A stretch of 64,000 nucleotides of DNA from Maritimibacter sp. HL-12 (lineage in GTDB: Bacteria; Pseudomonadota; Alphaproteobacteria; Rhodobacterales; Rhodobacteraceae): positions 2,946,163 through 3,010,162 of the forward strand of contig NZ_FXBQ01000001.1 of the NCBI RefSeq assembly GCF_900177545.1, given 5' to 3'. The number at the start of each line of letters is the position of its first letter. Position 1 is the first letter of the stretch. Below the pieces are notes generated by a model. That model was not told the DNA's origin. It searched no databases and worked only from the letters and a program-made list of their open reading frames with translations. The position numbers and the translations under genes are program-made. Shown piece by piece: positions 52,011 to 61,461 of this stretch.

Positions 52011-54926
52011 ATGTCGCGGATCGCCGCGGTTCTTGGGCCCACCAACACGGGCAAGACCCACTATGCCATCGAGCGCATGCTGGCCTATCGCACCGGGGTG
52101 ATCGGCCTGCCGCTGCGGCTGCTCGCGCGCGAGGTCTACGACAAGATCGTGGCGCTGCGCGGCCCCTCGGTGGTGGCCCTGGTCACCGGCGAAGAACGGA
52201 TCGTGCCCGAGCGGGCGCAATACTGGGTCTGCACGGTTGAGGCGATGCCGGTGGGGTTGGGGGCCGATTTTGTCGCGGTCGACGAGATCCAGCTCTGCGC
52301 CGACCCCGAGCGCGGCCATGTTTTCACCGACCGTCTGCTGAACGCGCGCGGCCAGCACGAGACCCTGTTCATGGGCGCCGACACGATGCGCGGGGCGATC
52401 GCCGGGCTGGTGCCGGGGGTGAGCTTCCTGCACCGCGAGCGGTTCAGCGCGCTGACCTATTCAGGTTCGAAAAAGACAAGCCGGATGCCCCCAAGAAGTG
52501 CAATCGTGGGGTTTTCGGTTGAAAATCTCTATGCGATTGCAGAATTGATGCGTCGCCAGAAGGGCGGCGTGGCGGTGGTGATGGGGGCGCTTTCGCCGCG
52601 CACGCGCAACGCGCAGGTGGCGATGTACCAGAACGGCGACGTCGATTATCTCGTCGCCACCGATGCCATCGGCATGGGGCTCAACCTCGACGTGGACCAC
52701 GTTGCCTTCTCGGCGCTGGCCAAGTTTGACGGCCGAAGGATGCGCCAGCTTGCCCCCAACGAACTGGCCCAGATCGCCGGGCGCGCCGGGCGCTATCGCA
52801 GCGACGGCACATTCGGCGTTACCGGCGAGGCGCGTCCGCTCGACGACGAGGTGGTGGCGGCGATCACCGAGCACCGCTTCACCCCGATCCGCAAACTCAA
52901 CTGGCGCAACGCGCGGCTGACGTTCGGATCGGTCGACGCCTTGATCGCCTCGCTGGAAGCCGGCACCGATGACCCGTGGTTGACCCGCGCCCGCGAGGCC
53001 GACGACCAGATGGCGCTGAAGGCGCTGGCGGAGGATGCGGTGATCCGCGCCCGGGCCTCGGACGGGGCCTCGGTCAAGCTGTTGTGGGATGTCTGCCGGG
53101 TGCCGGATTTTCGCGGCATCAGCCATGCCGAGCACGAAGCGATGCTGTCGGCCATCTTCACCGACCTGCATGAGCACGGGCAGGTGCGCGAGGACTGGTT
53201 TGCCCGGCAGGTGGCGCGAATCGACAAGACCCATGGCGATATCGACGCGCTGTCGAAGCGGCTCGCCTTCATCCGAACCTGGACCTACGTGGCGCAGCGT
53301 CGCGGCTGGCTGGCTGATGAAGACCATTGGCGTGGCGAGACACGTGCGGTAGAAGATCGCCTGTCGGATGCGCTTCACGCCGCGCTGACACAAAGATTTG
53401 TTGACCGGCGCACCTCGGTGCTGTTGCGGCGGTTGAAACAGAAGGAGGGCCTGGTGGCCGAGGTGAACGACAAGGGTGAAGTGACGATCGAGGGCGAATT
53501 CGTCGGTCGTCTGGAGGGGTTCCGTTTCCGGCAGGACGCGTCGGCGAGCCCGGAAGAGGCCAAGACCCTGCGTGCCGCGGCGGTGGCCGCGTTGGCACCG
53601 CAGTTCTCGCTCAAGGCTGATCGGTTCTACAATGCGCCCGATACCGAGATCGACTACACCGAGCAGGGCGGCTTGATGTGGGGCGAGCATGCCGTCGGCA
53701 AGCTGGTGAAGGGTGATGACCCTCTCAAGCCACAGGTGCAGGCTTTCGTCGATGACGAGGCCGGGGCGGAGGTGGCCGAAAAGGTTGCCCGGCGTCTGCA
53801 GCACTTCGTCGATCGCAAGGTCGCGGCGCTGTTCGAGCCGCTGATCGGCATTCAGAAAGACGAAAAACTTGCCGGTCTGGCGCGTGGTTTCGGCTTCCGC
53901 CTGATCGAGGCGATGGGGATCATCCCGCGCGATCAGATTGCGCGGGAGGTCAAGGAGCTCGATCAGGAGGCGCGCGGGCTTCTGCGCAAGCATGGCGTGC
54001 GCTTCGGCCAGTTCACCATTTTCATGCCGGCATTGCTCAAGCCCGCGCCGACGCGGCTCAGGCTGGTGCTTTGGAGCCTCTTGCAGGGGCTTGACGAGTT
54101 TCCCGAGGCACCGCCGCCGGGGCTGGTCACGATCCCGGTGGTCGAGGGCGTGGGGCCGGAGGTTTACGCCTTGTCGGGCTACCGACCCGCCGGGGCACGG
54201 GCGATCCGCATCGACATGCTGGAGCGTCTTGCCGACCAGTTGCGCGCGCAGGACAGCCGCGGCGGCTTCGAGGCCAACCCGGACATGTTGTCGATCACCG
54301 GCATGACGCTGGAGCAGTTCGCCGACCTGATGCAGGGGCTCGGCTATGCCGCAGCGCGGGGCGAGCGGCCGAAAACCCGGCCCGCCGATCACGATGCCAA
54401 GTCGTCCGGTTATTCCGAGGTCGAGGCCCAGCCCTGGGCCGACCGTCCGCCCGAGCCGCATCCCGGCGATCACGGCGCAAGCGAGATCGAGGCCATCCCC
54501 GAAGCCGATGGCGCGGGCCACTCGCAACATCTGCACATCGACCATCTCGAAGGATCGGGATTTTCCTCGGTCGAGGCGCAACCGGACGTGGATGACGACG
54601 ACGAGTTCGAGCCGCATCCCGGTGCGGCGGGCGCTTCGGAGACCGATGCGCGCGGGCCAGCCAGCGACGAACCGGACGTGTTCTACACCTTCACCTGGGC
54701 CGGTTTTGCCAAGCCTCGTGGTGGTGGCGGCGCCGCACGGCGTCCGAAGGGCGGTGGCGGAGGTGGCGGCAAGCCGAAGGGCGGCAAGCCGCGTGGCAAG
54801 GGGCCGAAGGACCAGCCGGATGGCAAGACTCGTTCCTTCGAGGCCAGGCCGCCGAAGAAGGACAAGCCGATCGACCCCGACAACCCCTTCGCCGCTGCGC
54901 TGATGGGGCTGCGGGACAAGACCTGA
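52011..54926 (+). CDS. SUV3-like ATP-dependent (RNA) helicase with long charged C-terminal tail
   Basis: A 971-residue superfamily 2 helicase of the SUV3/SUPV3L1 type. Walker A GPTNTGKT (9-16), DEIQ box (91-94), and motifs V/VI in DAIGMGLNLDVDHVAFSAL and IAGRAGRYRSDG. A SUV3 C-terminal domain follows. From about residue 785 the tail is low-complexity with repeated 'EPHPG' and 'S-VEAQP' units and ends in Gly/Lys-rich, RGG-like sequence, probably RNA-binding. It likely unwinds structured RNA for degradation. The S4 protein begins directly at its stop, and FdxA and CarD follow, the usual Rhodobacterales order. Confidence 0.93.
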   Translation: MSRIAAVLGPTNTGKTHYAIERMLAYRTGVIGLPLRLLAREVYDKIVALRGPSVVALVTGEERIVPERAQYWVCTVEAMPVGLGADFVAVDEIQLCADPERGHVFTDRLLNARGQHETLFMGADTMRGAIAGLVPGVSFLHRERFSALTYSGSKKTSRMPPRSAIVGFSVENLYAIAELMRRQKGGVAVVMGALSPRTRNAQVAMYQNGDVDYLVATDAIGMGLNLDVDHVAFSALAKFDGRRMRQLAPNELAQIAGRAGRYRSDGTFGVTGEARPLDDEVVAAITEHRFTPIRKLNWRNARLTFGSVDALIASLEAGTDDPWLTRAREADDQMALKALAEDAVIRARASDGASVKLLWDVCRVPDFRGISHAEHEAMLSAIFTDLHEHGQVREDWFARQVARIDKTHGDIDALSKRLAFIRTWTYVAQRRGWLADEDHWRGETRAVEDRLSDALHAALTQRFVDRRTSVLLRRLKQKEGLVAEVNDKGEVTIEGEFVGRLEGFRFRQDASASPEEAKTLRAAAVAALAPQFSLKADRFYNAPDTEIDYTEQGGLMWGEHAVGKLVKGDDPLKPQVQAFVDDEAGAEVAEKVARRLQHFVDRKVAALFEPLIGIQKDEKLAGLARGFGFRLIEAMGIIPRDQIAREVKELDQEARGLLRKHGVRFGQFTIFMPALLKPAPTRLRLVLWSLLQGLDEFPEAPPPGLVTIPVVEGVGPEVYALSGYRPAGARAIRIDMLERLADQLRAQDSRGGFEANPDMLSITGMTLEQFADLMQGLGYAAARGERPKTRPADHDAKSSGYSEVEAQPWADRPPEPHPGDHGASEIEAIPEADGAGHSQHLHIDHLEGSGFSSVEAQPDVDDDDEFEPHPGAAGASETDARGPASDEPDVFYTFTWAGFAKPRGGGGAARRPKGGGGGGGKPKGGKPRGKGPKDQPDGKTRSFEARPPKKDKPIDPDNPFAAALMGLRDKT

Positions 54927-55310
54927 ATGTCGGTGCCGGGGCAGCCGCGCGACACCATGCGCGCCGACAAGTGGCTCTGGCACGCGCGTTTCTTCAAAAC
55001 CCGCGGCCTTGCGGCGAAGGTGATCGCGGGCGGGCACCTGCGAGTCAACGCCGGCAAGGTCCACAAGCCCGCGCAAGCCGTGGGCCCGGGCGACGTGCTC
55101 ACCTTTCCGCAGGCGCGTCGGGTTCGGGTGGTGAAGATCGTGGCACTTTCGGAGCGCCGAGGCCCGGCCCCGGAAGCCCGCGCGCTCTACGACGACCTCA
55201 CCCCGCCCGCCGATCCGACCCCGCCCGCACCGCGCTTCGATGGTGGCGGGCGACCAAGCGGGAAAGATCGTCGCAATGCACGGCTTTATGACCGGGGGCA
55301 ACTTGATTGA
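54927..55310 (+). CDS. S4 domain RNA-binding protein (HslR-like)
   Basis: 127 residues. The S4 fold occupies about residues 9-75: MRADKWLWHARFFKTRGLA and GGHLRVNAGKVHKPAQAV. The rest is a basic tail. HslR-like proteins bind stalled 50S-nascent chain complexes after heat shock; here the role is inferred. The ATG directly follows the helicase TGA. Confidence 0.9.
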   Translation: MSVPGQPRDTMRADKWLWHARFFKTRGLAAKVIAGGHLRVNAGKVHKPAQAVGPGDVLTFPQARRVRVVKIVALSERRGPAPEARALYDDLTPPADPTPPAPRFDGGGRPSGKDRRNARLYDRGQLD

Positions 55311-55362
55311 TCCGCCGAAGCCGGTTAGCTAGACCCGATCACACGGCATTCAGGGTGTACCC

Positions 55363-55695
55363 ATGACCTATATCGTCAACGACAAATGCATCGCCTGCAA
55401 ATACACCGATTGCGTCGAGGTATGCCCCGTGGACTGTTTCTACGAGGGTGAGAACATGCTGGTGATTCACCCCGACGAATGCATTGATTGCGGCGTCTGC
55501 GAGCCGGAATGCCCCGCCGACGCGATCCGCCCGGATACCGAGCCGGAAGCGGAAAAATGGGTCGAGTTCAACCGCAAGTACTCCGAACTCTGGCCGGTGA
55601 TCGTCTCGAAGAAAGACCCGCTTCCCGAGGCCGAAGAGCGCGACGGCGAAGAGGGCAAGCTCGAGAAATACTTCTCGGAGAAGCCCGGCGGCTGA
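55363..55695 (+). CDS. fdxA: 7Fe ferredoxin FdxA
   Basis: A 110-residue ferredoxin with one [3Fe-4S] and one [4Fe-4S] site: [17 protein letters not shown] near residues 9-25 and [12 protein letters not shown] near 40-51, followed by the FdxA-type tail. An essential electron carrier in alphaproteobacteria. GGTGTACCC precedes the ATG. It lies 52 bp downstream of the S4 gene. Confidence 0.95.
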   Translation: MTYIVNDKCIACKYTDCVEVCPVDCFYEGENMLVIHPDECIDCGVCEPECPADAIRPDTEPEAEKWVEFNRKYSELWPVIVSKKDPLPEAEERDGEEGKLEKYFSEKPGG

Positions 55696-55782
55696 CCCAT
55701 CAGGGTTTGGCTGTTGCGGGGGTCCGGCCGGGGTAAGGGAAGCCGGGAACGGCCTGTTTCTGCCGTGCCGCATTGCGGCGCT

Positions 55783-55810
55783 TTGAAATTCGGTGATTCT
55801 GCGTTATATT
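55783..55810 (+). promoter_or_regulatory. Sigma70-type promoter of carD
   Basis: TTGAAA at 55783-55788 and TATATT at 55805-55810 with 16 bp between them, about 150 bp before carD. This gives a long 5' leader. It contains a 24-codon frame from 55862, for which there is no ribosome site. Confidence 0.55.
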
Positions 55811-55967
55811 CACGTCTTGGTATGAAACCTGAGGCCCGTGCGCGTTGGATGGGGCTGCATCATGCGCGCGTATGATTTTGTTCAAGGAGACAGCGACGGT
55901 GGGCACCTGCTGACCGCGCAAGTTCTTTGTATGTAGGCCAACGGAGACAAAAAGGAAGAAAAAACAT

Positions 55968-56477
55968 ATGAGCAAAGCGAAGAAGCCCGATTTCCGTCCG
56001 AATGATTTCGTGGTCTACCCGGCGCATGGTGTTGGCAAGATCATCTCGATCGAAGAGCAGGAAATAGCCGGGCTGAGCCTGGAGCTTTTCGTGATCTCCT
56101 TCGAAAAGGACAAGATGACGCTGCGGGTGCCGACCAACAAGGCGACCGAAGTCGGCATGCGCGGGTTGTCGAGCCCCGATATCGTCTCCAAGGCGATGGA
56201 CACGCTCAAGGGCAAGGCCCGGGTGAAGCGGGCGATGTGGTCGCGGCGGGCACAGGAATATGAACAGAAGATCAATTCGGGCGATCTGATCTCGATCGCC
56301 GAGGTGGTGCGCGACCTGCACCGCAACGATGAGCAGCGCGAGCAAAGCTATTCCGAGCGCCAGCTCTACGAGGCGGCGCTCGAGCGGTTTACCCGCGAGG
56401 TTGCGGCGGTGTCGGACGGCGATGAGTCGGCGGCACAGAAGAAGGTTGACGAGGTGCTGACCTCGCGCGCCGCCTGA
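55968..56477 (+). CDS. carD: CarD family transcriptional regulator
   Basis: A 169-residue CarD/CdnL protein that binds RNA polymerase beta subunit and stabilises open complexes at rRNA-type promoters. The RNA-polymerase interacting domain opens with FRPNDFVVYPAHGVGKI and a later LEFVISFEKDKMTLRVP-type strand; the helical DNA-binding part includes KAMDTLKGKARVKRAMWSRR. GGAAG lies upstream of the ATG. A UUCG-capped terminator follows. Confidence 0.95.
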   Translation: MSKAKKPDFRPNDFVVYPAHGVGKIISIEEQEIAGLSLELFVISFEKDKMTLRVPTNKATEVGMRGLSSPDIVSKAMDTLKGKARVKRAMWSRRAQEYEQKINSGDLISIAEVVRDLHRNDEQREQSYSERQLYEAALERFTREVAAVSDGDESAAQKKVDEVLTSRAA

Positions 56478-56505
56478 ACCGCGACACCGGCTGGAATTGC
56501 CTCTG

Positions 56506-56530
56506 CCGCCGTCCTTCGGGGCGGCGGTTT
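56506..56530 (+). terminator. Intrinsic terminator of carD with UUCG loop
   Basis: A 9-bp stem CCGCCGTCC / GGGCGGCGG-type (one G-U pair) closed by the very stable TTCG tetraloop (56515-56518), then TTTGCGTTTG. It is positioned 29 bp after the carD stop. Confidence 0.75.
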
Positions 56531-56541
56531 GCGTTTGCGGG

Positions 56542-57300
56542 CTACAGGCTGGCCGCGAGGGCCGCGAGGGCCGCGATTTCGGCCAGTTGCTGCGCCGCAC
56601 CGAGAATATCGCCGGTCTGGCCGCCGATCTTGGCCCGGGCAACGGCGGCCAGCGCGATCACGGCGAGCGTGGCCCAGAGGATCGGTGCCAATACGCCCCA
56701 GCCAAGCACCAGGGCGGCGACGCCAAGGGCGATGATCACACCGAGGGTGGCCGCATCCTGCCCCGGAGGGCCGATGTCTTGCGCAAGCCCCGTGCCGCGC
56801 GCGTTCGGCATCGCCGCCATCAGCACGGCCATCGGCGCGCGCGACAGCACCGCCACGGCGATCAGTGGCGCGAAGAGCCCACCTGCTTCCAGAATCGCGA
56901 CGAGGGCCCCCCAGCGCAGCCCAAGCGCCAGCACCAGGGCAAGCACGCCGTAGCTGCCGATCCGGCTGTCCTTCATGATTTCGAGACGCCGGGCGCGGGT
57001 TTGACCGCCCCAGAAGCCATCGGCCGTGTCGGCCAGCCCATCCTCGTGCAGCGCGCCGGTGGCGGCGATCTGGGTGGCGAGAATCAACCCGGCGGCCAGC
57101 ATGGTGGGCAGGCCGAGCGCGAGCGCGAGCCAGCCCGCGAGACTGGCGAGCAACGCCACCGCGAGGCCTGCAAGCGGCCAGGCCCAGGCCGCGCGCGCCC
57201 CCCGGTGCTCGGATTGCGCGGGCACTGGCAAGCGGGTGAGCAGGGCAAGCGCCTCGGCGATGTCGCCGGGGCGGGCGAGGGGGTCGGATTTGGGTGTCAT
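56542..57300 (-). CDS. cobS: Adenosylcobinamide-GDP ribazoletransferase
   Basis: A 252-residue membrane enzyme joining adenosylcobinamide-GDP and alpha-ribazole (phosphate) to make cobalamin. Several helices and the motifs [11 protein letters not shown] near the N-terminus, [18 protein letters not shown] near 82 (Asp/His metal site) and [11 protein letters not shown]-type DSRIGSYG near 110 identify it. It is divergent from cobT over 77 bp, a compact lower-ligand loading pair. No cobalamin riboswitch motif is visible in that gap. Confidence 0.95.
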   Translation of the reverse strand: MTPKSDPLARPGDIAEALALLTRLPVPAQSEHRGARAAWAWPLAGLAVALLASLAGWLALALGLPTMLAAGLILATQIAATGALHEDGLADTADGFWGGQTRARRLEIMKDSRIGSYGVLALVLALGLRWGALVAILEAGGLFAPLIAVAVLSRAPMAVLMAAMPNARGTGLAQDIGPPGQDAATLGVIIALGVAALVLGWGVLAPILWATLAVIALAAVARAKIGGQTGDILGAAQQLAEIAALAALAASL

Positions 57301-57377
57301 GGCCGGTCCTCCGGGGCTTTTGCGCGGGTTCCTTCCTCGTTAAGCAGGTCTCCGAAACGTTTCAACAGGAGAGCCCG

Positions 57378-58397
57378 ATGGCCGACGTCCCTTTTTCCAC
57401 GCTTGACGAATTTCGTGCGCTGCTCGGCGGCCTGCCCGCAGCGGACGGTGCGGCGGCGGAAGCGGCGCGGGCGCGCAACGGCCAGCTCACCAAGCCGCCT
57501 GCCTCGCTCGGGCGGCTCGAAGACCTCGCGATTTGGTATGCCGGTTGGCGGGGCACCGCGCGGCCCCGGATCACGGCACCCCAGGTGATCGTGTTTGCCG
57601 GCAACCACGGGGTGACGGCGCGGGGGGTTTCGGCCTTTCCGGCGGAGGTGACGGTGCAGATGGTCGCGAACTTCGAGGCGGGCGGCGCGGCGATCAACCA
57701 GCTCGCGGCGGAATTCGGCGCACGGATGCGCGTCGTCGCGCTGGACCTCGACCGGCCGACCGCCGATTTCACCGAAGGCCCGGCGATGAGCGAGGCGGAG
57801 GCTGTGGCGGCGCTCGCCGCGGGGTGGGCCGCGGTCGATCCGGATGCCGATGTCCTGGTGACCGGGGAGATGGGCATCGGCAACACCACCTCCGCTGCTG
57901 CCCTGGCGCATGCGCTCCTTGGCGGCACGCCGCAGGACTGGGTCGGGCGCGGGACCGGGGTGGATGACGCCGGGCTCGCGCTCAAGGGTCAGGTGGTGGC
58001 CGCGGGGCTGACGGCCAACCCGGGCGCGACGGGCGATGCGCTGGAAGCCCTGCGCTGCCTTGGCGGGCGCGAGTTGGCAGCGATGGCGGGCGCGATTGCA
58101 CGGGCAAGGGCCGAGGCGATCCCGGTGATCCTCGACGGATTTATCTGCACCGCCGCCGCGGCGGTGCTGGAACGGGCCGCGCCGGGGGCGCTCGACCACG
58201 CGGTGGCAGGGCATGTTTCGGCCGAACATGCGCATGGCCGCTTGCTTGCGGCGCTCGGAAAGGCACCGTTGCTGGCGCTTGACATGCGGCTGGGTGAAGG
58301 ATCGGGCGCGGCGCTTGCCCTCGCTGTGCTGAAGGGGGCGATCGCCTGTCACTCGGGCATGGCGACCTTCGCGGAGGCGGGAGTTTCGGGGGGCTGA
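57378..58397 (+). CDS. cobT: Nicotinate-nucleotide--dimethylbenzimidazole phosphoribosyltransferase
   Basis: A 339-residue enzyme forming alpha-ribazole phosphate from nicotinate mononucleotide and dimethylbenzimidazole. Seen: [19 protein letters not shown] near 31-49, [35 protein letters not shown] near 162-175, GRGTGVDD near 190, and the catalytic glutamate in [12 protein letters not shown] near 310. The start is the ATG at 57378 with AGGAG upstream. It provides the alpha-ribazole phosphate used by the divergently encoded cobS. Confidence 0.96.
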   Translation: MADVPFSTLDEFRALLGGLPAADGAAAEAARARNGQLTKPPASLGRLEDLAIWYAGWRGTARPRITAPQVIVFAGNHGVTARGVSAFPAEVTVQMVANFEAGGAAINQLAAEFGARMRVVALDLDRPTADFTEGPAMSEAEAVAALAAGWAAVDPDADVLVTGEMGIGNTTSAAALAHALLGGTPQDWVGRGTGVDDAGLALKGQVVAAGLTANPGATGDALEALRCLGGRELAAMAGAIARARAEAIPVILDGFICTAAAAVLERAAPGALDHAVAGHVSAEHAHGRLLAALGKAPLLALDMRLGEGSGAALALAVLKGAIACHSGMATFAEAGVSGG

Positions 58398-58469
58398 CGC
58401 GGATCGGACGGTCGCAGGTGGCCAATCGCGCGGTTGGCCCGGGTGCGGCGGGGCGGACGGGGTGTGACG

Positions 58470-59690
58470 TCAACTCGTCAGCCGAAGGATGGCCGCGCTT
58501 TCGGCGGTGATCCTGTCGAGCCGGGTGCCGATGCGAGTCTGGAAATTGCCAAGCTGGTGAATGATGTCGGCCAGGGTTTCGCCGGACCCGGCGGTTCGTG
58601 CGCTTTCGATCTTGCTGAGAACGCGGGTGGAAGACAGCCCGAGCACGTGCCGGTGCATGGTTTCGCAGGCGCGGCCGATCCGGTCGACCTCGTCGCGCAC
58701 CTGGGCGAGGCCGCGTGCCGATTTCTCGCGGTAGGCCGCGTGGTGCCGGGCGAGGAGGTGCCTTTCGTTTGCCAGATCGACCTCGCCGAGCTTGCGGCGT
58801 TCCTCGTCGAGCTGAAGGTCGCATTCGCGCAGGATCCGGGCCATCCCATGTAGAAAGACCGAAGCATGGACGGTGCCCTCGATGACCGCGAAGGTGCCGC
58901 CGGTGCCGATGACGTTTTCGGTAAACCAATCCGACATCTCGCGCGAGATCGCGCCGTAATTCTGCGACAGGGTGGAGATCGGCCCGCCGGTGGGTTCGAG
59001 CCGCGCGGCGATCACCCGCATGTTGTGCGGGATCGTGCGCATGGCGTGAAAATCGGCGACCAGACCCTCGGTTTGCTCGCGCAATCGACCGGCTGCCGCG
59101 AGCATGTCGCGGGCGGCGGCGATCCGCGGGTCGGGGGCAGCCTGCAGCCCTTCGTCGCGCGCGACGAGTTCCTTGCTGAGGGCATGCGCGGCGAAATGAT
59201 CGTAGTCGTTGAAGCCCATGGCGGCGAGGTTTTCGACGAGGGCGCTGGCGCTGTCTTCGGGCGAGACCTTCCCTTCCACTTCGTTGGCGCGAACCGAGGC
59301 ATACAGGCGTTCGACCTCGGCGCAGAGCGGACTGGTCGGCTTGATCCGCGCCGAAAGGTAGCCGCCGGGCGAGGGGGCAACGATGGCAAAAACCCAGTAG
59401 TGCAGCCCGTCCTTGGCCCGGTTCTTGACATAGGCACCGACCGGCTTGCCCTGCTTGAGGTGATCCCACATCAGCCAGAACACCGCGCGGGGCATGTCGG
59501 GGTGGCGGATGATCCGGTGCGGCGCGCCGAGCATTTCCGACCAGTCGAAATGCGCCACGCGGCGAAAAACGTAGTTGCCCGCGAGAATGACACCCCGTTC
59601 GTCGGTGCGTGAAAAGAAAGTCTCGTTGAGGCTGAACGGTGCCTCGCCGCTCGCCGGGCGGATCTCGTTGCGATGTTCGATGAAGCTCAC
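58470..59690 (-). CDS. Aer-like PAS-domain protein without a receptor signalling domain
   Basis: 406 residues. The N-terminal PAS domain has the Aer/PAS_3 style: FSRTDERGVILAGNYVFRRVAHFDWSEMLGAPHRIIRHPDMPRAVF (about 26-70) then KNRAKDGLHYWVFAIVAP. The rest is helical and lacks the conserved methyl-accepting hairpin, so it is not a standard chemoreceptor. No membrane helices. The start is a GTG at 59690. It may sense redox or FAD state for a cytoplasmic partner; none is adjacent. Confidence 0.85.
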   Translation of the reverse strand: MSFIEHRNEIRPASGEAPFSLNETFFSRTDERGVILAGNYVFRRVAHFDWSEMLGAPHRIIRHPDMPRAVFWLMWDHLKQGKPVGAYVKNRAKDGLHYWVFAIVAPSPGGYLSARIKPTSPLCAEVERLYASVRANEVEGKVSPEDSASALVENLAAMGFNDYDHFAAHALSKELVARDEGLQAAPDPRIAAARDMLAAAGRLREQTEGLVADFHAMRTIPHNMRVIAARLEPTGGPISTLSQNYGAISREMSDWFTENVIGTGGTFAVIEGTVHASVFLHGMARILRECDLQLDEERRKLGEVDLANERHLLARHHAAYREKSARGLAQVRDEVDRIGRACETMHRHVLGLSSTRVLSKIESARTAGSGETLADIIHQLGNFQTRIGTRLDRITAESAAILRLTS

Positions 59691-59764
59691 TGGTCAACCC
59701 CGGTACTGGCATGCGGTCCAGCATCAAGGCCTAGCGCAGAACACTTGTCGTCCGGTTAACGCCC

Positions 59765-60220
59765 TCAGGTCGGCAGGGGGGCGTCGGGTTTGAGCTGGTC
59801 CATGACGATCTGGCTGTGCACGCGGGCGACGGCGGGGTGTGGCAGGAGCACCTCGTGAATCAGCCGGTTGAGCCCGGCAAGATCGTCGCAGAACACGCGC
59901 AGGAGGTAGTCCGCCTCGCCGGTGAGGGTCCAGGCTGACACGATATCGCGCCGCGTGGCCACGAGACGGGCAAAGGCGCGGGCGGCCTCCGGGTCGTGGC
60001 TGGCCATCTGGACCTGCACGAAGCCCTGAACCTGAAGCCCAAGCCGGGCCGGGTCGAGCCGGGCGCGGTAGCCGAGGATATAGCCGTGATCTTCAAGCCG
60101 CTGTCGGCGCCGCCCGGCCTGCGAGGCGGAGAGGCCCAGCTTTGCCCCGAGCGCCTCGGCGGTGAGGGTGGCATCGCGCTGGAGGATGTCGAGCAGGCGG
60201 GAATCGATCTCGTCGGGCAT
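59765..60220 (-). CDS. Lrp/AsnC family transcriptional regulator
   Basis: 151 residues: an N-terminal AsnC-type helix-turn-helix (DSRLLDILQRDATLTAEALGAKLGLSASQAGRRRQRLED) and a C-terminal RAM ligand-binding domain (VQGFVQVQMAS ... LTGEADYLLRVFCDDLAGL). It is divergent from hppD with 132 bp between, a standard layout for a regulator of its neighbour. A role in tyrosine/homogentisate breakdown control is therefore inferred. Confidence 0.93.
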   Translation of the reverse strand: MPDEIDSRLLDILQRDATLTAEALGAKLGLSASQAGRRRQRLEDHGYILGYRARLDPARLGLQVQGFVQVQMASHDPEAARAFARLVATRRDIVSAWTLTGEADYLLRVFCDDLAGLNRLIHEVLLPHPAVARVHSQIVMDQLKPDAPLPT

Positions 60221-60352
60221 GCGGAAATCTCGCGTGAAGTTTGGAATTTATGCGCGAAGCAGGCGAAAAATCCGCCCAATCCAGCGCAGTTCGCGTGAAA
60301 TTCTCGCACCGGGTGCGACAATCTGTCAAGACACTGCGAACAGGAGAATAGC

Positions 60353-61450
60353 ATGGGCCCTTTCCCGCATGACGCCCCGCCCGCCGAGATCTCGCCGGAG
60401 AACCCCGCCGGGACCGATGGATTCGAATTTGTCGAGTTTGCCCACCCCGAGCCGGAGGCATTGCGCGATCTCTTCGCGCAGATGGGCTATGCCCATGTCG
60501 CCACGCACAAGTCCAAGGCGGTGGAACTGTGGCAGCAAGGCGATATCTCCTACCTGATCAACATGGAGCCGGGCAGCCATGCCGCCGGGTTCGTGGCCGA
60601 ACACGGGCCTTGTGCGCCGTCGATGGGCTGGCGGGTGGCGGATGCGCGCCACGCCTTCGATCATGCCGTGAAGAACGGCGCGGAGCCTTATGACGGCCCC
60701 GGCAAGACGCTTGACGTGCCCGCGATCAAGGGCATCGGCGGTTCGCTGATCTATTTCATTGACGCCTACCGCGAGCAAAGCCCCTACAACGCCGAGTTTG
60801 ACTGGCTGGACGATGCGCACCCGGCAGGCGTGGGGTTCTACTACCTCGACCACCTCACGCACAACGTGCACAGGGGCAACATGGACCTCTGGTTCGACTT
60901 CTACCAGCGCCTGTTCAATTTCCACGAGATCCGCTTTTTCGACATCCAGGGCAAGTTCACCGGCCTCTACAGCCGGGCGCTCACCAGCCCCTGCGGCAAG
61001 ATCCGCATCCCGATCAACGAGGACCGGGGCGAAGAGGGCCAGATCGTGGCCTACCTGAAGAAATACAACGGCGAGGGCATCCAGCACATCGCCGTTGGCA
61101 CCGAGGATATCTATGGCTCGGTCGATGCCATCGCGGCGCGCGGGCTGAAGTTCATGCCCGGGCCGAACGACGCCTATTACGAGATGTCGAAAGACCGGGT
61201 GAAGGACCACGCCGAGCCGATCGAGCGGATGAAGAAACACGGTATCCTGATCGACGGCGAAGGCGTGCTGGGCGGCGGCGAGACCCGCATCCTGCTTCAG
61301 ATATTCTCGAAAACCGTGATCGGGCCGATCTTCTTCGAGTTCATCCAGCGCAAGGGCGATGACGGGTTCGGCGAGGGCAACTTCAAGGCGCTGTTCGAAT
61401 CGATCGAGCGCGAGCAGATCGAGAGCGGCGAGTTGAGCGGCGTGGAGTGA
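60353..61450 (+). CDS. hppD: 4-hydroxyphenylpyruvate dioxygenase
   Basis: A 365-residue Fe(II)-dependent vicinal-oxygen-chelate enzyme converting 4-hydroxyphenylpyruvate to homogentisate in tyrosine degradation. The facial triad is complete: His170 in DHLTHNVHRG, His245 in EGIQHIAVGTEDI, and Glu329 in GPIFFEFIQRKGDDGFGEGN. ACAGGAG lies upstream of the ATG. The next tyrosine-pathway genes are not adjacent; the divergent Lrp regulator is a likely controller. Confidence 0.96.
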   Translation: MGPFPHDAPPAEISPENPAGTDGFEFVEFAHPEPEALRDLFAQMGYAHVATHKSKAVELWQQGDISYLINMEPGSHAAGFVAEHGPCAPSMGWRVADARHAFDHAVKNGAEPYDGPGKTLDVPAIKGIGGSLIYFIDAYREQSPYNAEFDWLDDAHPAGVGFYYLDHLTHNVHRGNMDLWFDFYQRLFNFHEIRFFDIQGKFTGLYSRALTSPCGKIRIPINEDRGEEGQIVAYLKKYNGEGIQHIAVGTEDIYGSVDAIAARGLKFMPGPNDAYYEMSKDRVKDHAEPIERMKKHGILIDGEGVLGGGETRILLQIFSKTVIGPIFFEFIQRKGDDGFGEGNFKALFESIEREQIESGELSGVE

Positions 61451-61461
61451 ACCGCACCGGC

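Noticed and set aside
52461-55301. A 946-codon open frame antisense to the helicase gene
   Set aside because: A by-product of GC-rich codon structure; no domain, signal or ribosome site, and the sense strand encodes a clear helicase and S4 protein.
55862-55936. 24-codon frame in the carD leader
   Set aside because: No ribosome-binding site and no recognisable peptide; possible but unsupported as a leader peptide.
57301-57377. Possible cobalamin riboswitch between cobS and cobT
   Set aside because: Only 77 bp and no B12-box-like core; too short for the element.
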